64,000 nucleotides of DNA from Splendidivirga corallicola. Its GTDB lineage: Bacteria; Bacteroidota; Bacteroidia; Cytophagales; Cyclobacteriaceae. Shown piece after piece: positions 36,368 to 46,024 of this stretch. The translations under genes and the position numbers were made by a program. Under the pieces are notes generated by a model that was not told the DNA's origin, did no database searches, and worked only from the letters and a program-made list of their open reading frames with translations. Each line of letters starts with the position of its first letter. Positions within the stretch are counted from its first letter, which is position 1. The DNA is taken from the NCBI GenBank assembly GCA_030442035.1, contig JAUJEA010000006.1:372001-436000 (forward strand), written 5' to 3'.

Positions 36368-37468
36368 CTATTCAATTCCCTTAAAGAATCTATTCCACCT
36401 GATCTTCTTGAAAAAGCTTTCATTTTTATCCAGCGATAACCAGATGAATAATGCTTTTCCAACCACATGATCCTCCGGAACAAAGCCCCAGTATCTGGAA
36501 TCCAATGAATTGTGTCTATTATCTCCCATCATGAAATAATAGTTTTGCTTGAAGGTATATTTATCCTGCTTTTCTCCATCTATAAACAAGGCATTGTCTT
36601 TTACCTCTACATTATCATTGCCCTCATAGTTTTCAATGACAAAAGAATATTTATTGATGTTTTCCTGATCGAGTTCGATAGTTTCTCCTTCAGCAGGGAT
36701 CTTAATCGGACCATAGAAATCACGATTCCATTTGTATATGGATGATTTCGGATAAATACCTCCCTCACTTCGACCTTCTGTATACTTGATCAGTTGAACA
36801 TCTTCGATGAAAGAAAATCCTCTCAATTTTTCAGCGCTTTCGGGCGTGGCTCCTTTGACCAAATAACCTCCTCCGGCAACATCAAGGCTATAATCCCATA
36901 TGTTGCACCGCTTAAAGACTCTGTCATTAATGCGCTCTTTCGTTTTAACAAAATAACTAAACTCCATTTCAGGGGGATTATTCAATGACTCACCATTGAT
37001 GTAAACCTGCGTATCGATAATTTTCAATTCATCACCAGGTACCCCTACACAACGTTTAATGTAATTTGTTTTTAAGTCTGTCGGATGCTCAAATTCTACC
37101 GGATAGTTAAACACCACCACATCGTTTCTTTCCACATCTGAGATTCCGGGAAGCCTGAATTGAGGTAATTGAATCCAGGTCAGATAAGAAGGTATTTCGG
37201 TACGCCAGATCTTTTGATGTGTCAATGGAACCTGTAGTGGAGTTTTAGGGGTTCGTGCCCCATAATGGACTTTGCTCACAAATAGAAAATCTCCCACTAA
37301 GAGTGAATTCTCCATGGAAGGTGTGGGTATGGTAAAGGCCTCCAGAAAAATCCATCTGATCAAGGTTGCGGCTACAACAGCAAACACAATGGCATCTACC
37401 CATTCTCTTACTTTGGATTTTGGCTTCGCCTGTGATGCATCTTTCTTTTTCCAGAATTTGAGTCTCAT
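36368..37468 (-). CDS. lepB: Signal peptidase I
   Basis: A 366-residue type I signal peptidase, cutting signal peptides from exported proteins. One membrane helix (about 25-43) precedes the catalytic serine Ser51 in TIPTPSMENSLLVGD. The general-base lysine is Lys138 in YIKRCVGVPGDEL. Box E is MMGDNRHNSLDSRYWGFVPE near the C terminus. About 110 residues lie between Lys138 and box E, a beta-rich insert that makes the protein longer than typical short LepB forms, as in other Bacteroidota. It ends a conserved neighbourhood with dapB, DUF5683 and parB/parA. Confidence 0.96.
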   Translation of the reverse strand: MRLKFWKKKDASQAKPKSKVREWVDAIVFAVVAATLIRWIFLEAFTIPTPSMENSLLVGDFLFVSKVHYGARTPKTPLQVPLTHQKIWRTEIPSYLTWIQLPQFRLPGISDVERNDVVVFNYPVEFEHPTDLKTNYIKRCVGVPGDELKIIDTQVYINGESLNNPPEMEFSYFVKTKERINDRVFKRCNIWDYSLDVAGGGYLVKGATPESAEKLRGFSFIEDVQLIKYTEGRSEGGIYPKSSIYKWNRDFYGPIKIPAEGETIELDQENINKYSFVIENYEGNDNVEVKDNALFIDGEKQDKYTFKQNYYFMMGDNRHNSLDSRYWGFVPEDHVVGKALFIWLSLDKNESFFKKIRWNRFFKGIE

Positions 37469-37877
37469 AATTTTAAGATCTTGACTTTATATGCTTCCAA
37501 ATCGCCAGGTACTTCAAGCTGATCGATTTGGAGTTAATAACCTGCTTTAAAATACAGGTTGATGAAATCTTGCTTTGGGTATATATTATCCTTTTGCAAT
37601 TCAGGCATCACCTGTCTTTGTGTATTTAGCTTTATTTCCAAAGCTAACATGGAATTAGCAATCATCTTTAGTCATCCCGGATTGGCATAATTCGAAGCGA
37701 TTAAAGTTTATGCTCATTTCATGAAGCAACAAAAATATAAAAAAAGATGTATATGCTTCTTAAATTTTACAAAATCAATAAATCCCCGTATGATGATATA
37801 CCGTGGAGTTCAATTGTATTATTAATCTGTCAGATGATATCGATCCCCAAACGGCAACTAATCCATTGTTCTTAAAT
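37469..37877. other. 409-nt gap between dapB and lepB with a small hairpin
   Basis: Contains the stem TTAGCTTT (37626-37633) / AAAGCTAA (37640-37647) with a 6-nt loop, lacking a T-run. Otherwise no gene or repeat is visible. The gap probably carries the lepB promoter. Confidence 0.45.
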
Positions 37878-38603
37878 TCAGGTATTTGGGATATCCAGAA
37901 AATCATCCATACCAAGAGATCCCTTTTTGTCTTTGAGCCATTCCGCCACCAAAACTGCCCCCAATGCAAATCCGGTACGGCTATGAGCTGTGTGTTTTAT
38001 TTCAATATCGTCTATTTCAGAGGCATAATTTATTACATGAGTTCCAGGCACTTCTCCTTCTCTTTTTGAGGTGATGGAAATTTGTGTTTCTGTGCCACCC
38101 GGTCCTAATGCCCAATGATCTTTGCGTTTCATTTCACTGGCAATCCCCTCAGCCAGTGTGATGGCCGTTCCGCTTGGCTCATCTTTCTTATGAATGTGAT
38201 GTATCTCTTCCATCCCGACATCATAAGCAGCATAGTGATCCATTATTTTCGCCAGGTATTTATTCAGTTTGAAAAAGATGTTCACACCTATGCTATAGTT
38301 AGAGGCATAGAAGAATGCTCCATCTTTTTCGGCACACAGTGCATCAATCTCATTTTTTTTCTCTAACCAACCGGTAGTTCCCGAAACAACAGGGATGCCA
38401 TTTTGCAAGCAGGTTTTTATATTTTCAAAAGCTGAATCCGGTTGACTGAATTCAATGGCTACATCTACATCATTTCCACCTAACTGAAGCAGATCGGCTG
38501 CGTTATATTGATCGATCTTATACGGAACTGTATGCCCTCTGTCCAGGGCAATTTTCTCTATGGCTCTTCCCATTTTTCCGTATCCCAAAATCAAGACCTT
38601 CAT
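37878..38603 (-). CDS. dapB: 4-Hydroxy-tetrahydrodipicolinate reductase
   Basis: A 241-residue DapB, reducing 4-hydroxy-tetrahydrodipicolinate in lysine and diaminopimelate synthesis. The nucleotide-binding motif is LILGYGKMGRAIE at the N terminus, followed by VVSGTTGWLEK and YASNYSIGVNIFFKLN. The substrate-binding KDEPSGTAITLAEGI and HHIHKKD motifs are present. Length matches the family's short form. It lies 107 nt downstream of the DUF5683 gene on the same strand, the common Bacteroidota order. Confidence 0.95.
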   Translation of the reverse strand: MKVLILGYGKMGRAIEKIALDRGHTVPYKIDQYNAADLLQLGGNDVDVAIEFSQPDSAFENIKTCLQNGIPVVSGTTGWLEKKNEIDALCAEKDGAFFYASNYSIGVNIFFKLNKYLAKIMDHYAAYDVGMEEIHHIHKKDEPSGTAITLAEGIASEMKRKDHWALGPGGTETQISITSKREGEVPGTHVINYASEIDDIEIKHTAHSRTGFALGAVLVAEWLKDKKGSLGMDDFLDIPNT

Positions 38604-38710
38604 GTGTGATTAGTTAAAATGTTGATATAATTTTTCTCTAAAATATTGCGAAGATTATGTTGCCTGATCAGCGATTGTCATTCAAACAAAAAAACAAAGA
38701 TTATGATTGA

Positions 38711-39313
38711 TCAGGGATTTATTCTCAATTGAACTGTCAGGCCAAAATTAGGAACGTTGAAATCGTTGGGAATCATGCCTGGTCTTAAGTTAAGGCTCAA
38801 CTCATCACTAATGTCAAATTCCTTGAGATGGGCGTCTACATGAGCATCAATAATATTCAATGCATACCAAACCCCGGTGAGGATCACAAAGAAGTCACGG
38901 TTCCTTCGAAAAAATTCTACCCTCCTTCTGATCTGAGATTCATTGAAAGTTGTTGGATTCTCTGTGTCGGGATTGCCATCCACCACAGCAATCAACGCAT
39001 CAAAATAAAAGCTATGTTCATCATTGAAATTGTTTATGCTGCTGATCAGGAACACGGCTCCGGTATAGATCAATGGTATTTTCCAATATTTCTTATTGTA
39101 GGCCTGTCCAAGACCGGGAAGCAATGCCGAATAGAGAGAAGCCTTTCCCGGAGCATTTTTGGGAGTTGTGGTAACAATGTTTTCAATCTGTTTTCCACCG
39201 ATGATTACCGGGCCACCTTCTATATGCAATGTATCCTCCGGGACTTCTTTTTCCTGTGACCAGGCACTAAAGCTGAGAATCAGAAGGAAAATAAACGCTG
39301 AACCAAACTTCAT
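38711..39313 (-). CDS. DUF5683 membrane-associated protein
   Basis: A 200-residue protein with an N-terminal signal peptide (to about residue 19). The DUF5683 hallmark SLYSALLPGLGQAYNKKYWKIP runs over about 58-79, followed by a membrane helix (LIYTGAVFLISSINNF) and ALNIIDAHVDAHLKEFD near residue 160. Function is unknown; the family is almost always encoded between parB and dapB in Bacteroidota. Six nt separate it from parB, so it is co-transcribed. Confidence 0.9.
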   Translation of the reverse strand: MKFGSAFIFLLILSFSAWSQEKEVPEDTLHIEGGPVIIGGKQIENIVTTTPKNAPGKASLYSALLPGLGQAYNKKYWKIPLIYTGAVFLISSINNFNDEHSFYFDALIAVVDGNPDTENPTTFNESQIRRRVEFFRRNRDFFVILTGVWYALNIIDAHVDAHLKEFDISDELSLNLRPGMIPNDFNVPNFGLTVQLRINP

Positions 39314-39319
39314 TATTAG

Positions 39320-40225
39320 TTATAAATCAATTATCTCCAAAATCCGGTTCAAATCTTCTACAGAGACGTAGGGAATCTTTATTTCACCCTTATTATTTTC
39401 TTTATGAGAAATCTGAACCTTGGTACCAAAATGTGAGGAAAGCTTAACTTGAATTTGTTTGAATTCGTAACTATCGTCACTTTTATTGGTATCTTCCTTC
39501 TTAGCAACAACCTTACCAAATTGAAGTTCCCTTACCAACGCCTCTGTTTTCCTAACTGACAGATCATTCTTGATCACATTAAAGAATATATCCAGTTGGC
39601 GATCGATGTCATCAATGGTGATCAGGGCTCTCGCATGCCCCATGGAAATCCTTTTATCTCTAATGGCCGCCTGAATATCCGGAGGTAGTTTCAGCAATCT
39701 CAGATAGTTATTGACAGTTGTTCTGTTCTTGCCTACTCTATCCCCCAGCTCCTCTTGCTTCAGCTCACATTCTGTAATCAATCTTTGATAACTTAATGCT
39801 ATTTCAATGGCATTAAGATTTTCTCGCTGAATATTTTCGATCAACGCCATTTCCAGCATCTGCTGATCATCAGCTGTTCTTATATAGGCAGGGATCTTTT
39901 TTAGTCCGGCCAGCTTGGAAGCCTGATATCTCCTTTCACCGGAAATCAACTGATATTGATTGCCTGATAGCTTCCTTACGGTTATAGGCTGAATAATGCC
40001 CTGAACTTTTATGGAATCTGAGAGCTCCTGCAAAGCCTCTTCATCAAAATGGCTTCGGGGTTGAAATGGGTTTACTTCAATTTCATCCAGGGGAATTTCA
40101 TCAATAGCACTGGAGGACCTTGGTTTTGCAATTACCTTTTCCTCACTTGTTGACGAATCATCCAATAATGCTCCCAATCCTCTTCCTAAGGCGTTCTTTC
40201 TTTTAGGTGTTTTTTTTGTACTCAT
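39320..40225 (-). CDS. parB: Chromosome-partitioning protein ParB
   Basis: A 301-residue ParB/Spo0J homologue. The N terminus is basic (STKKTPKRKNALGRGLGALL). The CTP-binding domain includes NPFQPRSHFDEEAL, YQLISGERRYQASKLAG and ENIQRENLNAIE. The parS-binding helix-turn-helix follows (KQEELGDRVGKNRTTVNNYL). The C-terminal dimerisation segment ends KIPYVSVEDLNRILEIIDL. It would load at parS as a CTP-gated clamp and act with ParA. Spacing to parA is 18 nt. Confidence 0.95.
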   Translation of the reverse strand: MSTKKTPKRKNALGRGLGALLDDSSTSEEKVIAKPRSSSAIDEIPLDEIEVNPFQPRSHFDEEALQELSDSIKVQGIIQPITVRKLSGNQYQLISGERRYQASKLAGLKKIPAYIRTADDQQMLEMALIENIQRENLNAIEIALSYQRLITECELKQEELGDRVGKNRTTVNNYLRLLKLPPDIQAAIRDKRISMGHARALITIDDIDRQLDIFFNVIKNDLSVRKTEALVRELQFGKVVAKKEDTNKSDDSYEFKQIQVKLSSHFGTKVQISHKENNKGEIKIPYVSVEDLNRILEIIDL

Positions 40226-40243
40226 TCAAAGGCTATTTTCCTA

Positions 40244-41005
40244 TCAGTTTTTTTCCAGGATCTCTTTCGCCAGGTTTAAGTAGCTCACAGCTCCTTTGCT
40301 GTCAACATCATGAGCTATAACCGGTAAACCAAAACTTGGTGACTCACTTATTTTGATATTTCGTGGAATCAAAGTATCAAAAACCATGGATTTAAAATGA
40401 TTCATCACATCTTCCACCACCAGGTTTGACAACCTTAATCTCACATCATACATGGTTAATAATATACCCTCTATTTCAAGCGCAGTATTCAATCGCGTTT
40501 GTATGATTTTTATTGTATTCAACAACTTACCCAATCCTTCCAATGCAAAATATTCGCATTGAACAGGTATGATAACCGAATCAGCCGCAGTTAAGGCATT
40601 AATGGTTATCAGACCAAGTGACGGAGAACAATCAATTAAAACAAAATCGTAATCTTTCCTTACACTGCGCAAAGCCTTTTTCATTTTCTTTTCGCGGTTC
40701 TCCAAATCAACCAAATCTACTTCCGCCCCGACCAAATCAATGTGAGATGGTAATAAACTAAGGTAATTGAGCTCTGTTTCTACAATCGCACTTTTTGCAT
40801 CAACGCCATCCACCATACACTCATAAATGCTGTTTTCTACCTCCTTTGGGTTTATCCCAAGTCCTGAAGTAGAATTAGCCTGAGGATCCGCATCTACAAC
40901 TAAAACACTCTTTTCCAACGCTGCCAAGCTAGCCGCAAGATTTATAGCTGTTGTAGTTTTTCCAACTCCACCTTTTTGGTTGGCAATCGCAATAACTTTG
41001 CTCAT
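40244..41005 (-). CDS. parA: Chromosome-partitioning ATPase ParA
   Basis: A 253-residue Walker-type ATPase. The deviant Walker A motif is NQKGGVGKTTTAINLA at the N terminus. Switch motifs are VLVVDADPQANSTSG and VLIDCSPSLGLITINAL. I choose the ATG at 41005 (MSKVIAI); an in-frame TTG at 41017 overlaps the upstream gene's stop. ParA moves ParB-parS complexes on the nucleoid for origin segregation. It is read after a UPF0173 hydrolase gene. Confidence 0.95.
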   Translation of the reverse strand: MSKVIAIANQKGGVGKTTTAINLAASLAALEKSVLVVDADPQANSTSGLGINPKEVENSIYECMVDGVDAKSAIVETELNYLSLLPSHIDLVGAEVDLVDLENREKKMKKALRSVRKDYDFVLIDCSPSLGLITINALTAADSVIIPVQCEYFALEGLGKLLNTIKIIQTRLNTALEIEGILLTMYDVRLRLSNLVVEDVMNHFKSMVFDTLIPRNIKISESPSFGLPVIAHDVDSKGAVSYLNLAKEILEKN

Positions 41006-41013
41006 ATCGTATT

Positions 41014-41694
41014 TCAAATGTTTAGGGTTTCTCCAATTTCGACCAAAAGTAATTCTTTATTTCCTTTTTCTGCTACTTTTTTTGCGTTACTTTGATCAAT
41101 CTCAATATATGGGAAAGTGTCATAATGTACTCCAAAAATCTTGTCGGTTCCAACGTAATCGGCGCACTTCACAGCATCATCGATTCCCATGGTAAAATTA
41201 TCTCCAATTGGCAAAATGGCGACATCAATAGCAAACTCCTCTCCTATCTGTTTCATGTCCTGATGCAGCGCCGTATCTCCGGCAAAGTAAAAGGTTGAAT
41301 CCGCTAGCTTAACCACAAAACCAGCGGGATTTCCACCATAGCTTCCATCCGGAAAACTGCTGGTATGAACAGCGTTGACCATCTTTACCGTTCCGAAATC
41401 AAATTGCCATTTCCCACCATGATTCATGGGATGAGCATTTTCCAAACCCTTGTTTTGGAACCATGATACGATCTCAAAATTTGATACGATTTTCGCATTT
41501 GTATTCGCATATATTGCCTCAACATCCGCAATGTGATCCTGATGTGCATGTGAGATCAAAATATAATCCGCTTTCAATGCATCCATGTCAATATGACTCG
41601 CTAATGGGTTGGGCGAAATAAATGGATCGAAAAGCAATTTGGTACCGTTGGACTCAATTTCCACACAGGCATGACCGTAAAATGTGATTTTCAT
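41014..41694 (-). CDS. UPF0173-family metal-dependent hydrolase
   Basis: A 226-residue metallo-beta-lactamase fold protein. The metal-binding motif is ILISHAHQDHIAD (HxHxDH, about 47-59), with further ligands in AVHTSSFPDGSYGGNP, FYFAGDTALHQDM and GVHYDTFPYIE. The family is annotated as UPF0173; substrate is unknown. It is the first gene of the segment leading into parA-parB, with an 8-nt gap to the parA ATG. Whether its product acts with chromosome partition is unknown. Confidence 0.9.
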   Translation of the reverse strand: MKITFYGHACVEIESNGTKLLFDPFISPNPLASHIDMDALKADYILISHAHQDHIADVEAIYANTNAKIVSNFEIVSWFQNKGLENAHPMNHGGKWQFDFGTVKMVNAVHTSSFPDGSYGGNPAGFVVKLADSTFYFAGDTALHQDMKQIGEEFAIDVAILPIGDNFTMGIDDAVKCADYVGTDKIFGVHYDTFPYIEIDQSNAKKVAEKGNKELLLVEIGETLNI

Positions 41695-42062
41695 AGAAGT
41701 CTTAGAATTTGGGCCAAAAAATTTAAAGGAACTTCCAATAATTTCCCTGCAAAGATAGAAGTTTAATTCTAATTTTTTGTTGCCACTTACCCCTCAGTCA
41801 TTGGATGGTAAGGCTATTGTTTTGATTTATAATTACTTAATAAAGAATATTGATTTTGCAAGGAATATATTCAACATTTGTCAATATATTAGATTGGCTT
41901 ATACAAAGGGTTGAAGTGTCTGAATAGTGAGGCTGACAAGTTTAACACTTCGACATAGCTTGATTAACTTTTGACTAAATTCAAAGGTTAATCCAAGGTT
42001 ATATTGTCAGACACAAAAAAAGCAGTTGCTCGGGGAACAACTGCTTTTTGATTATTAGTTTC
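41695..42062. other. 368-nt gap between yidC and the UPF0173 gene
   Basis: Holds the yidC terminator at its right end and presumably the promoter of the UPF0173-parA-parB operon. AT-rich with an AACACTT-like stretch near 41939. No gene is seen. Confidence 0.5.
42016..42049 (-). terminator. Intrinsic terminator of the pyrG-yidC operon
   Basis: AGCAGTTG (42021-42028) pairs with CAACTGCT (42038-42045) across a 9-nt loop. The stem is flanked by A- and T-runs on both sides, so it could stop transcription in either direction. It lies just after the yidC stop on the minus strand. Confidence 0.9.
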
Positions 42063-43916
42063 TTATTTTTTTCTCTGTTGCTGTTTTTTCTTGGCGTCTT
42101 CACCTGCCTTCATCGCCTCTTCCAACTTCAGCTGAAATTTAGATTTTTTCTTGTTTCGATTTTTTTTGCGATTCTCATCCAGTGTTTTTCTTATTTTCTC
42201 TTCATCAACAAATCTTCGAATCAATGTTTGCTGTCCAAACGTAATGATGTTCGCCACAAAATAATAAAAAGTCAATCCCGCAGGATAGCTATTGAGCACA
42301 AACATAAACACTACCGGCATAATATAGCCAATGGATTTCATTGGACCCTGCACGGCACTCATTTGATTGTTCGACCAGGTATACAGCATGGTCGAAACAG
42401 TCATGAGTAAAGTAAACAAGCTTATATGGTTCCCGAAATATTTTGTGACCAATGGAATGTTGCCGCCCCATGAAATAATGGCATCATAGGTAGATAAATC
42501 ATGCGCCCAAAGAAAGGCTTCATGCCTTAGCTCCACGGAATTCGGAAAGAAATTAAAAAGTGCCAACAGGATCGGCATTTGAAGCAACATAGGTATACAA
42601 CCGCTGATAGGGTTAACCCCTACCTGAGAGTATAACTTCATCTGCTCCGACTGGATTTTTTGCATATCATCCCCATATTTCTTTTTCAACTCGTCCAGCT
42701 CAGGTTTCAAGACTTTAGTTTTAGCCATTGAAACATACGACTTGTAAGAAAGTGGTGAAAGCAGAATTTTTATGAAGATTACGAGAATAAGAATAATAAT
42801 CCCATAGTTGCTGATATAACCTTCAAGAAAATTAAACACAGGAATAACCAGGAATTTATTGATCCAGCTAAACATAGACCATCCCATATAAACATTCTTC
42901 GAAAAGCCGCCGGTCACTTTTTTAAGTATTTGGTAGTTATTGGGGCCGAAATAAAAACGGAATTGTCCACGTCCTGAATTAAGATCATTAACAGGAATGT
43001 TCAAATTCACGTGTGCCTGCTTCACTACCATGGTATCTGTTGGCTCAGGAGCCAATTTAAATTCTCCTCCTACAAATGAATTTTCGGAGATGATAGCTGC
43101 ATTAAAAAATTTCTGTTTTACAGAAACCCAACCCAATGGTTGATTAATCGTCTCTACTTCAGGGTCGGTTGATGTATAGTCCAGATGGTCATATTCCCCA
43201 TCCTTTGTATAATAGTTAACAGTGGTATTCTGTAATGAACCATGATAGCCTGTTAAATGTTCTTCTGTCCGTTTTACTTTGTCATTCCAGTCGAACTTCA
43301 CAGTTTGTCCTTCGACCAGCCCATCCATTCCTTTGAAAGAAACATCATACATCAGTTGGTAACCTTTGGGAGGTAGTGTATAGGACTGTTCTATAAATCG
43401 ACCATTGCCAAGCGCCAGCTTAAAATGAAGGTTTGTAGAATCGGACTGCTTTGAGGTAACTCCTTCAAAATAAAGTTCATTTAAAGAAATAGACCTTCCT
43501 CTTGAAGAAAAGTTCAGAGACATCTGGCTACTTTCCTTATCCAATAAAATAAGCGGCTCATCAAGATAGGTCTCATATTTTTTTAAGCGAACAGCTTCAA
43601 TCATTCCGCCTTTACTATTGAATGTAACGCTTATATCCTCATTTTCCAGGGTATATTGATCTTCACTCCCTTTTGCCGCCACATAAAATGCTCCATACCT
43701 ATCCTGAAGTTCCCGGTCTACCAAAGAATCACTCGTGGCTATTGGATCTTCGCTTGTCACAACATCCTGATCAATTTCCGGACGTTCCTGAACAACTTGT
43801 GTGGTATCAGCCAGTTGTTGTGGGTCTACTGGCGGTTTTTCAGGTGTGAAAAAGTAAAAATAGACCAGCAGTAGTAGTGAAATCAAAACTAAACCCGTTG
43901 CTTGGTTTTTATCCAT
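42063..43916 (-). CDS. yidC: Membrane protein insertase YidC
   Basis: A 617-residue Gram-negative-type YidC. Residues 6-25 form the first membrane helix (GLVLISLLLLVYFYFFT). A large periplasmic beta-sandwich spans about 60-340. The conserved core of membrane helices follows, including YGIIILILVIFIKILLSPLSYKS and GCIPMLLQMPILLALFNFFP. The basic tail (KKNRNKKKSKFQLKLEEAMK to the end) may contact ribosomes. It inserts proteins into the inner membrane alone or with SecYEG. It follows pyrG by 20 nt. Confidence 0.96.
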   Translation of the reverse strand: MDKNQATGLVLISLLLLVYFYFFTPEKPPVDPQQLADTTQVVQERPEIDQDVVTSEDPIATSDSLVDRELQDRYGAFYVAAKGSEDQYTLENEDISVTFNSKGGMIEAVRLKKYETYLDEPLILLDKESSQMSLNFSSRGRSISLNELYFEGVTSKQSDSTNLHFKLALGNGRFIEQSYTLPPKGYQLMYDVSFKGMDGLVEGQTVKFDWNDKVKRTEEHLTGYHGSLQNTTVNYYTKDGEYDHLDYTSTDPEVETINQPLGWVSVKQKFFNAAIISENSFVGGEFKLAPEPTDTMVVKQAHVNLNIPVNDLNSGRGQFRFYFGPNNYQILKKVTGGFSKNVYMGWSMFSWINKFLVIPVFNFLEGYISNYGIIILILVIFIKILLSPLSYKSYVSMAKTKVLKPELDELKKKYGDDMQKIQSEQMKLYSQVGVNPISGCIPMLLQMPILLALFNFFPNSVELRHEAFLWAHDLSTYDAIISWGGNIPLVTKYFGNHISLFTLLMTVSTMLYTWSNNQMSAVQGPMKSIGYIMPVVFMFVLNSYPAGLTFYYFVANIITFGQQTLIRRFVDEEKIRKTLDENRKKNRNKKKSKFQLKLEEAMKAGEDAKKKQQQRKK

Positions 43917-43936
43917 GTTAAAAAAACAATTTTGTC

Positions 43937-45568
43937 CTAATTATTATTTTGTCTTTTATGGTTGAGTGCAGCTCTTATAAAACTTACAAATAATGGCTGA
44001 GGATTCAATACAGTACTTTTCAATTCAGGGTGGTACTGAACTCCAATGAACCATGGGTGATCCTTTAACTCAACGATTTCTACAAGGTTCGTATCGGGAT
44101 TAATTCCAGTTGCAATCATACCGGCTTTTTCAAACCGTTCCTTGTACTTGTTATTAAATTCATATCTATGACGGTGTCTTTCCTGAATCTTTAGTTTACC
44201 GTATATGCTATGTACTTTACTTCCCTTCTTTATCTCGCAATCATAGGCGCCAAGTCTCATGGTCCCGCCCATGTCCTTGATATTCTTTTGATCTTCCATG
44301 AGATCGATGACAGGGTTCTTGGTTTCCGGCATCATTTCAGTAGAAGCCGCATCCTTGATTTTCAAAACATTCCGGGCAAATTCAATCACCGAGCATTGCA
44401 TACCTAAACAAATTCCAAAAAAAGGAATTTTGTTCTCTCTCGTATACTCTACGGCGCTTATCTTTCCTTCTATACCTCGTTCCCCAAAACCAGGCGCCAC
44501 AAGAATACCATCGAGGTCGTCAAGGATGATATTGATATCGCCATTTTCTATGGCTTCCGAAGATATACATTTCAGGTTGACCGAACACTCATTGACAGCA
44601 CCTGCATGTACGAACGATTCAACAATTGATTTATAGGCATCCGGAAGCTCTACGTATTTTCCTATCAACCCAATATTAACTTCACTCGTTGGGTTTTTAA
44701 GCTTTCCTAAAAACTCTTTCCATTGATCAATTTTTGGTTCAGACTTCGCAGGTAATTTAAGTTTTGCCAATACTCTCTCATCTAGCTTCTCTTTTCTCAT
44801 GAGCAACGGAACGTCATAAATAGTATCCGCATCCATTGCTTCGATCACCGAGTTTATTTGCACATTACAAAAAAGCGCCAATTTCTTTCTGATATCATTC
44901 GGCAAATGATGCTGAGAACGACAAACCAGAATATCCGGCTGAATACCGGATTCCAGCAATTGTTTTACAGAGTGCTGCGTAGGCTTTGTTTTAAGCTCCC
45001 CGGCTGCTTTAAGGTATGGTATCAAAGTTAAATGGATAACCAAATAATTATTCGGACCAAGATCCCATTTGGCCTGTCTCACCGCTTCTATAAAAGGCAG
45101 TGATTCAATATCTCCTACACAACCACCTATTTCTGTAATAACAATGTCATACTTACCGGTTTCTCCCAACAGGTAAATATTCCTTTTGATTTCATCAGTT
45201 ATATGAGGGACGACCTGAACCGTCTTACCCAGAAAGTCTCCTTTTCTTTCCTTGGTAATGACATTATAATATATCCTGCCCGTTGTCACATTATTCGCCT
45301 GGGAGGTGGGCCTGTTCAGAAAACGCTCGTAGTGTCCCAGGTCTAAATCGGTCTCAGCGCCATCATCAGTTACATAGCACTCTCCGTGTTCATAGGGATT
45401 GAGTGTTCCGGGATCAATATTAATGTATGGGTCAAACTTCTGAATTGTCACTGAAAAACCTCTTGCTTGAAGTAATTTGGCCAAAGAAGCGGAAATAATT
45501 CCTTTACCTAATGATGAGGTTACACCACCCGTAACAAAAATATATTTAGTGGTTTTAGCAGCCGCCAT
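43937..45568 (-). CDS. pyrG: CTP synthase
   Basis: A 543-residue CTP synthase, aminating UTP with glutamine-derived ammonia. The synthetase domain (1-275) begins [20 protein letters not shown] and includes [20 protein letters not shown] (residues about 48-67). The glutamine amidotransferase domain holds the nucleophile in [16 protein letters not shown] and the His/Glu pair in [11 protein letters not shown] near the C terminus. Length matches E. coli PyrG (545). It is the first gene of a pyrG-yidC pair, an order common in Bacteroidota, and is divergent from the adhesin gene. Confidence 0.97.
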   Translation of the reverse strand: MAAAKTTKYIFVTGGVTSSLGKGIISASLAKLLQARGFSVTIQKFDPYINIDPGTLNPYEHGECYVTDDGAETDLDLGHYERFLNRPTSQANNVTTGRIYYNVITKERKGDFLGKTVQVVPHITDEIKRNIYLLGETGKYDIVITEIGGCVGDIESLPFIEAVRQAKWDLGPNNYLVIHLTLIPYLKAAGELKTKPTQHSVKQLLESGIQPDILVCRSQHHLPNDIRKKLALFCNVQINSVIEAMDADTIYDVPLLMRKEKLDERVLAKLKLPAKSEPKIDQWKEFLGKLKNPTSEVNIGLIGKYVELPDAYKSIVESFVHAGAVNECSVNLKCISSEAIENGDINIILDDLDGILVAPGFGERGIEGKISAVEYTRENKIPFFGICLGMQCSVIEFARNVLKIKDAASTEMMPETKNPVIDLMEDQKNIKDMGGTMRLGAYDCEIKKGSKVHSIYGKLKIQERHRHRYEFNNKYKERFEKAGMIATGINPDTNLVEIVELKDHPWFIGVQYHPELKSTVLNPQPLFVSFIRAALNHKRQNNN

Positions 45569-46024
45569 ATGTTTTTGGATAATTTTTGTTTACGGGATAC
45601 AAAGGTAAAATTTTAAAATGAAATTATGATGCGAATGTTACTATTTAGTTAAACCAGGACCAGCCAAATACGCAAACACTAAAATGAATGCATAAAAAAA
45701 GTACAAATATTGGTTACCTAAAAGAACTTCCATGTATTAACAGGAAATTAATAAAATATAATAATAGTGTCATTTAAAAAGCAAGTATTACATTAAATAA
45801 ACACACATTATTATATTGAATTTCAGCAATTTAACCAATTTTCAGCTTAATTAAACATAAAGAAACAAAACAAATTTATATTTAAATAGTATAATTTTCG
45901 TTAACAATTAGCTGAATAATAATTATAGAAAAAATAATGTTTATAGCTGAAGACATTATTTCCTGTACTTGCGTGTGTGTTATTAAAATGGAAAACTGTT
46001 TTAGTAAAATTAGATTGGAGCAAT
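45569..46024. other. 456-nt divergent AT-rich control region
   Basis: Separates pyrG (minus) from the first giant adhesin gene (plus). It is among the most AT-rich stretches in the window, with long runs such as ATTAAATAAACACACATTAT. It should carry both promoters and a long 5' untranslated leader for the adhesin. No hairpin or gene is clear. Confidence 0.5.
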
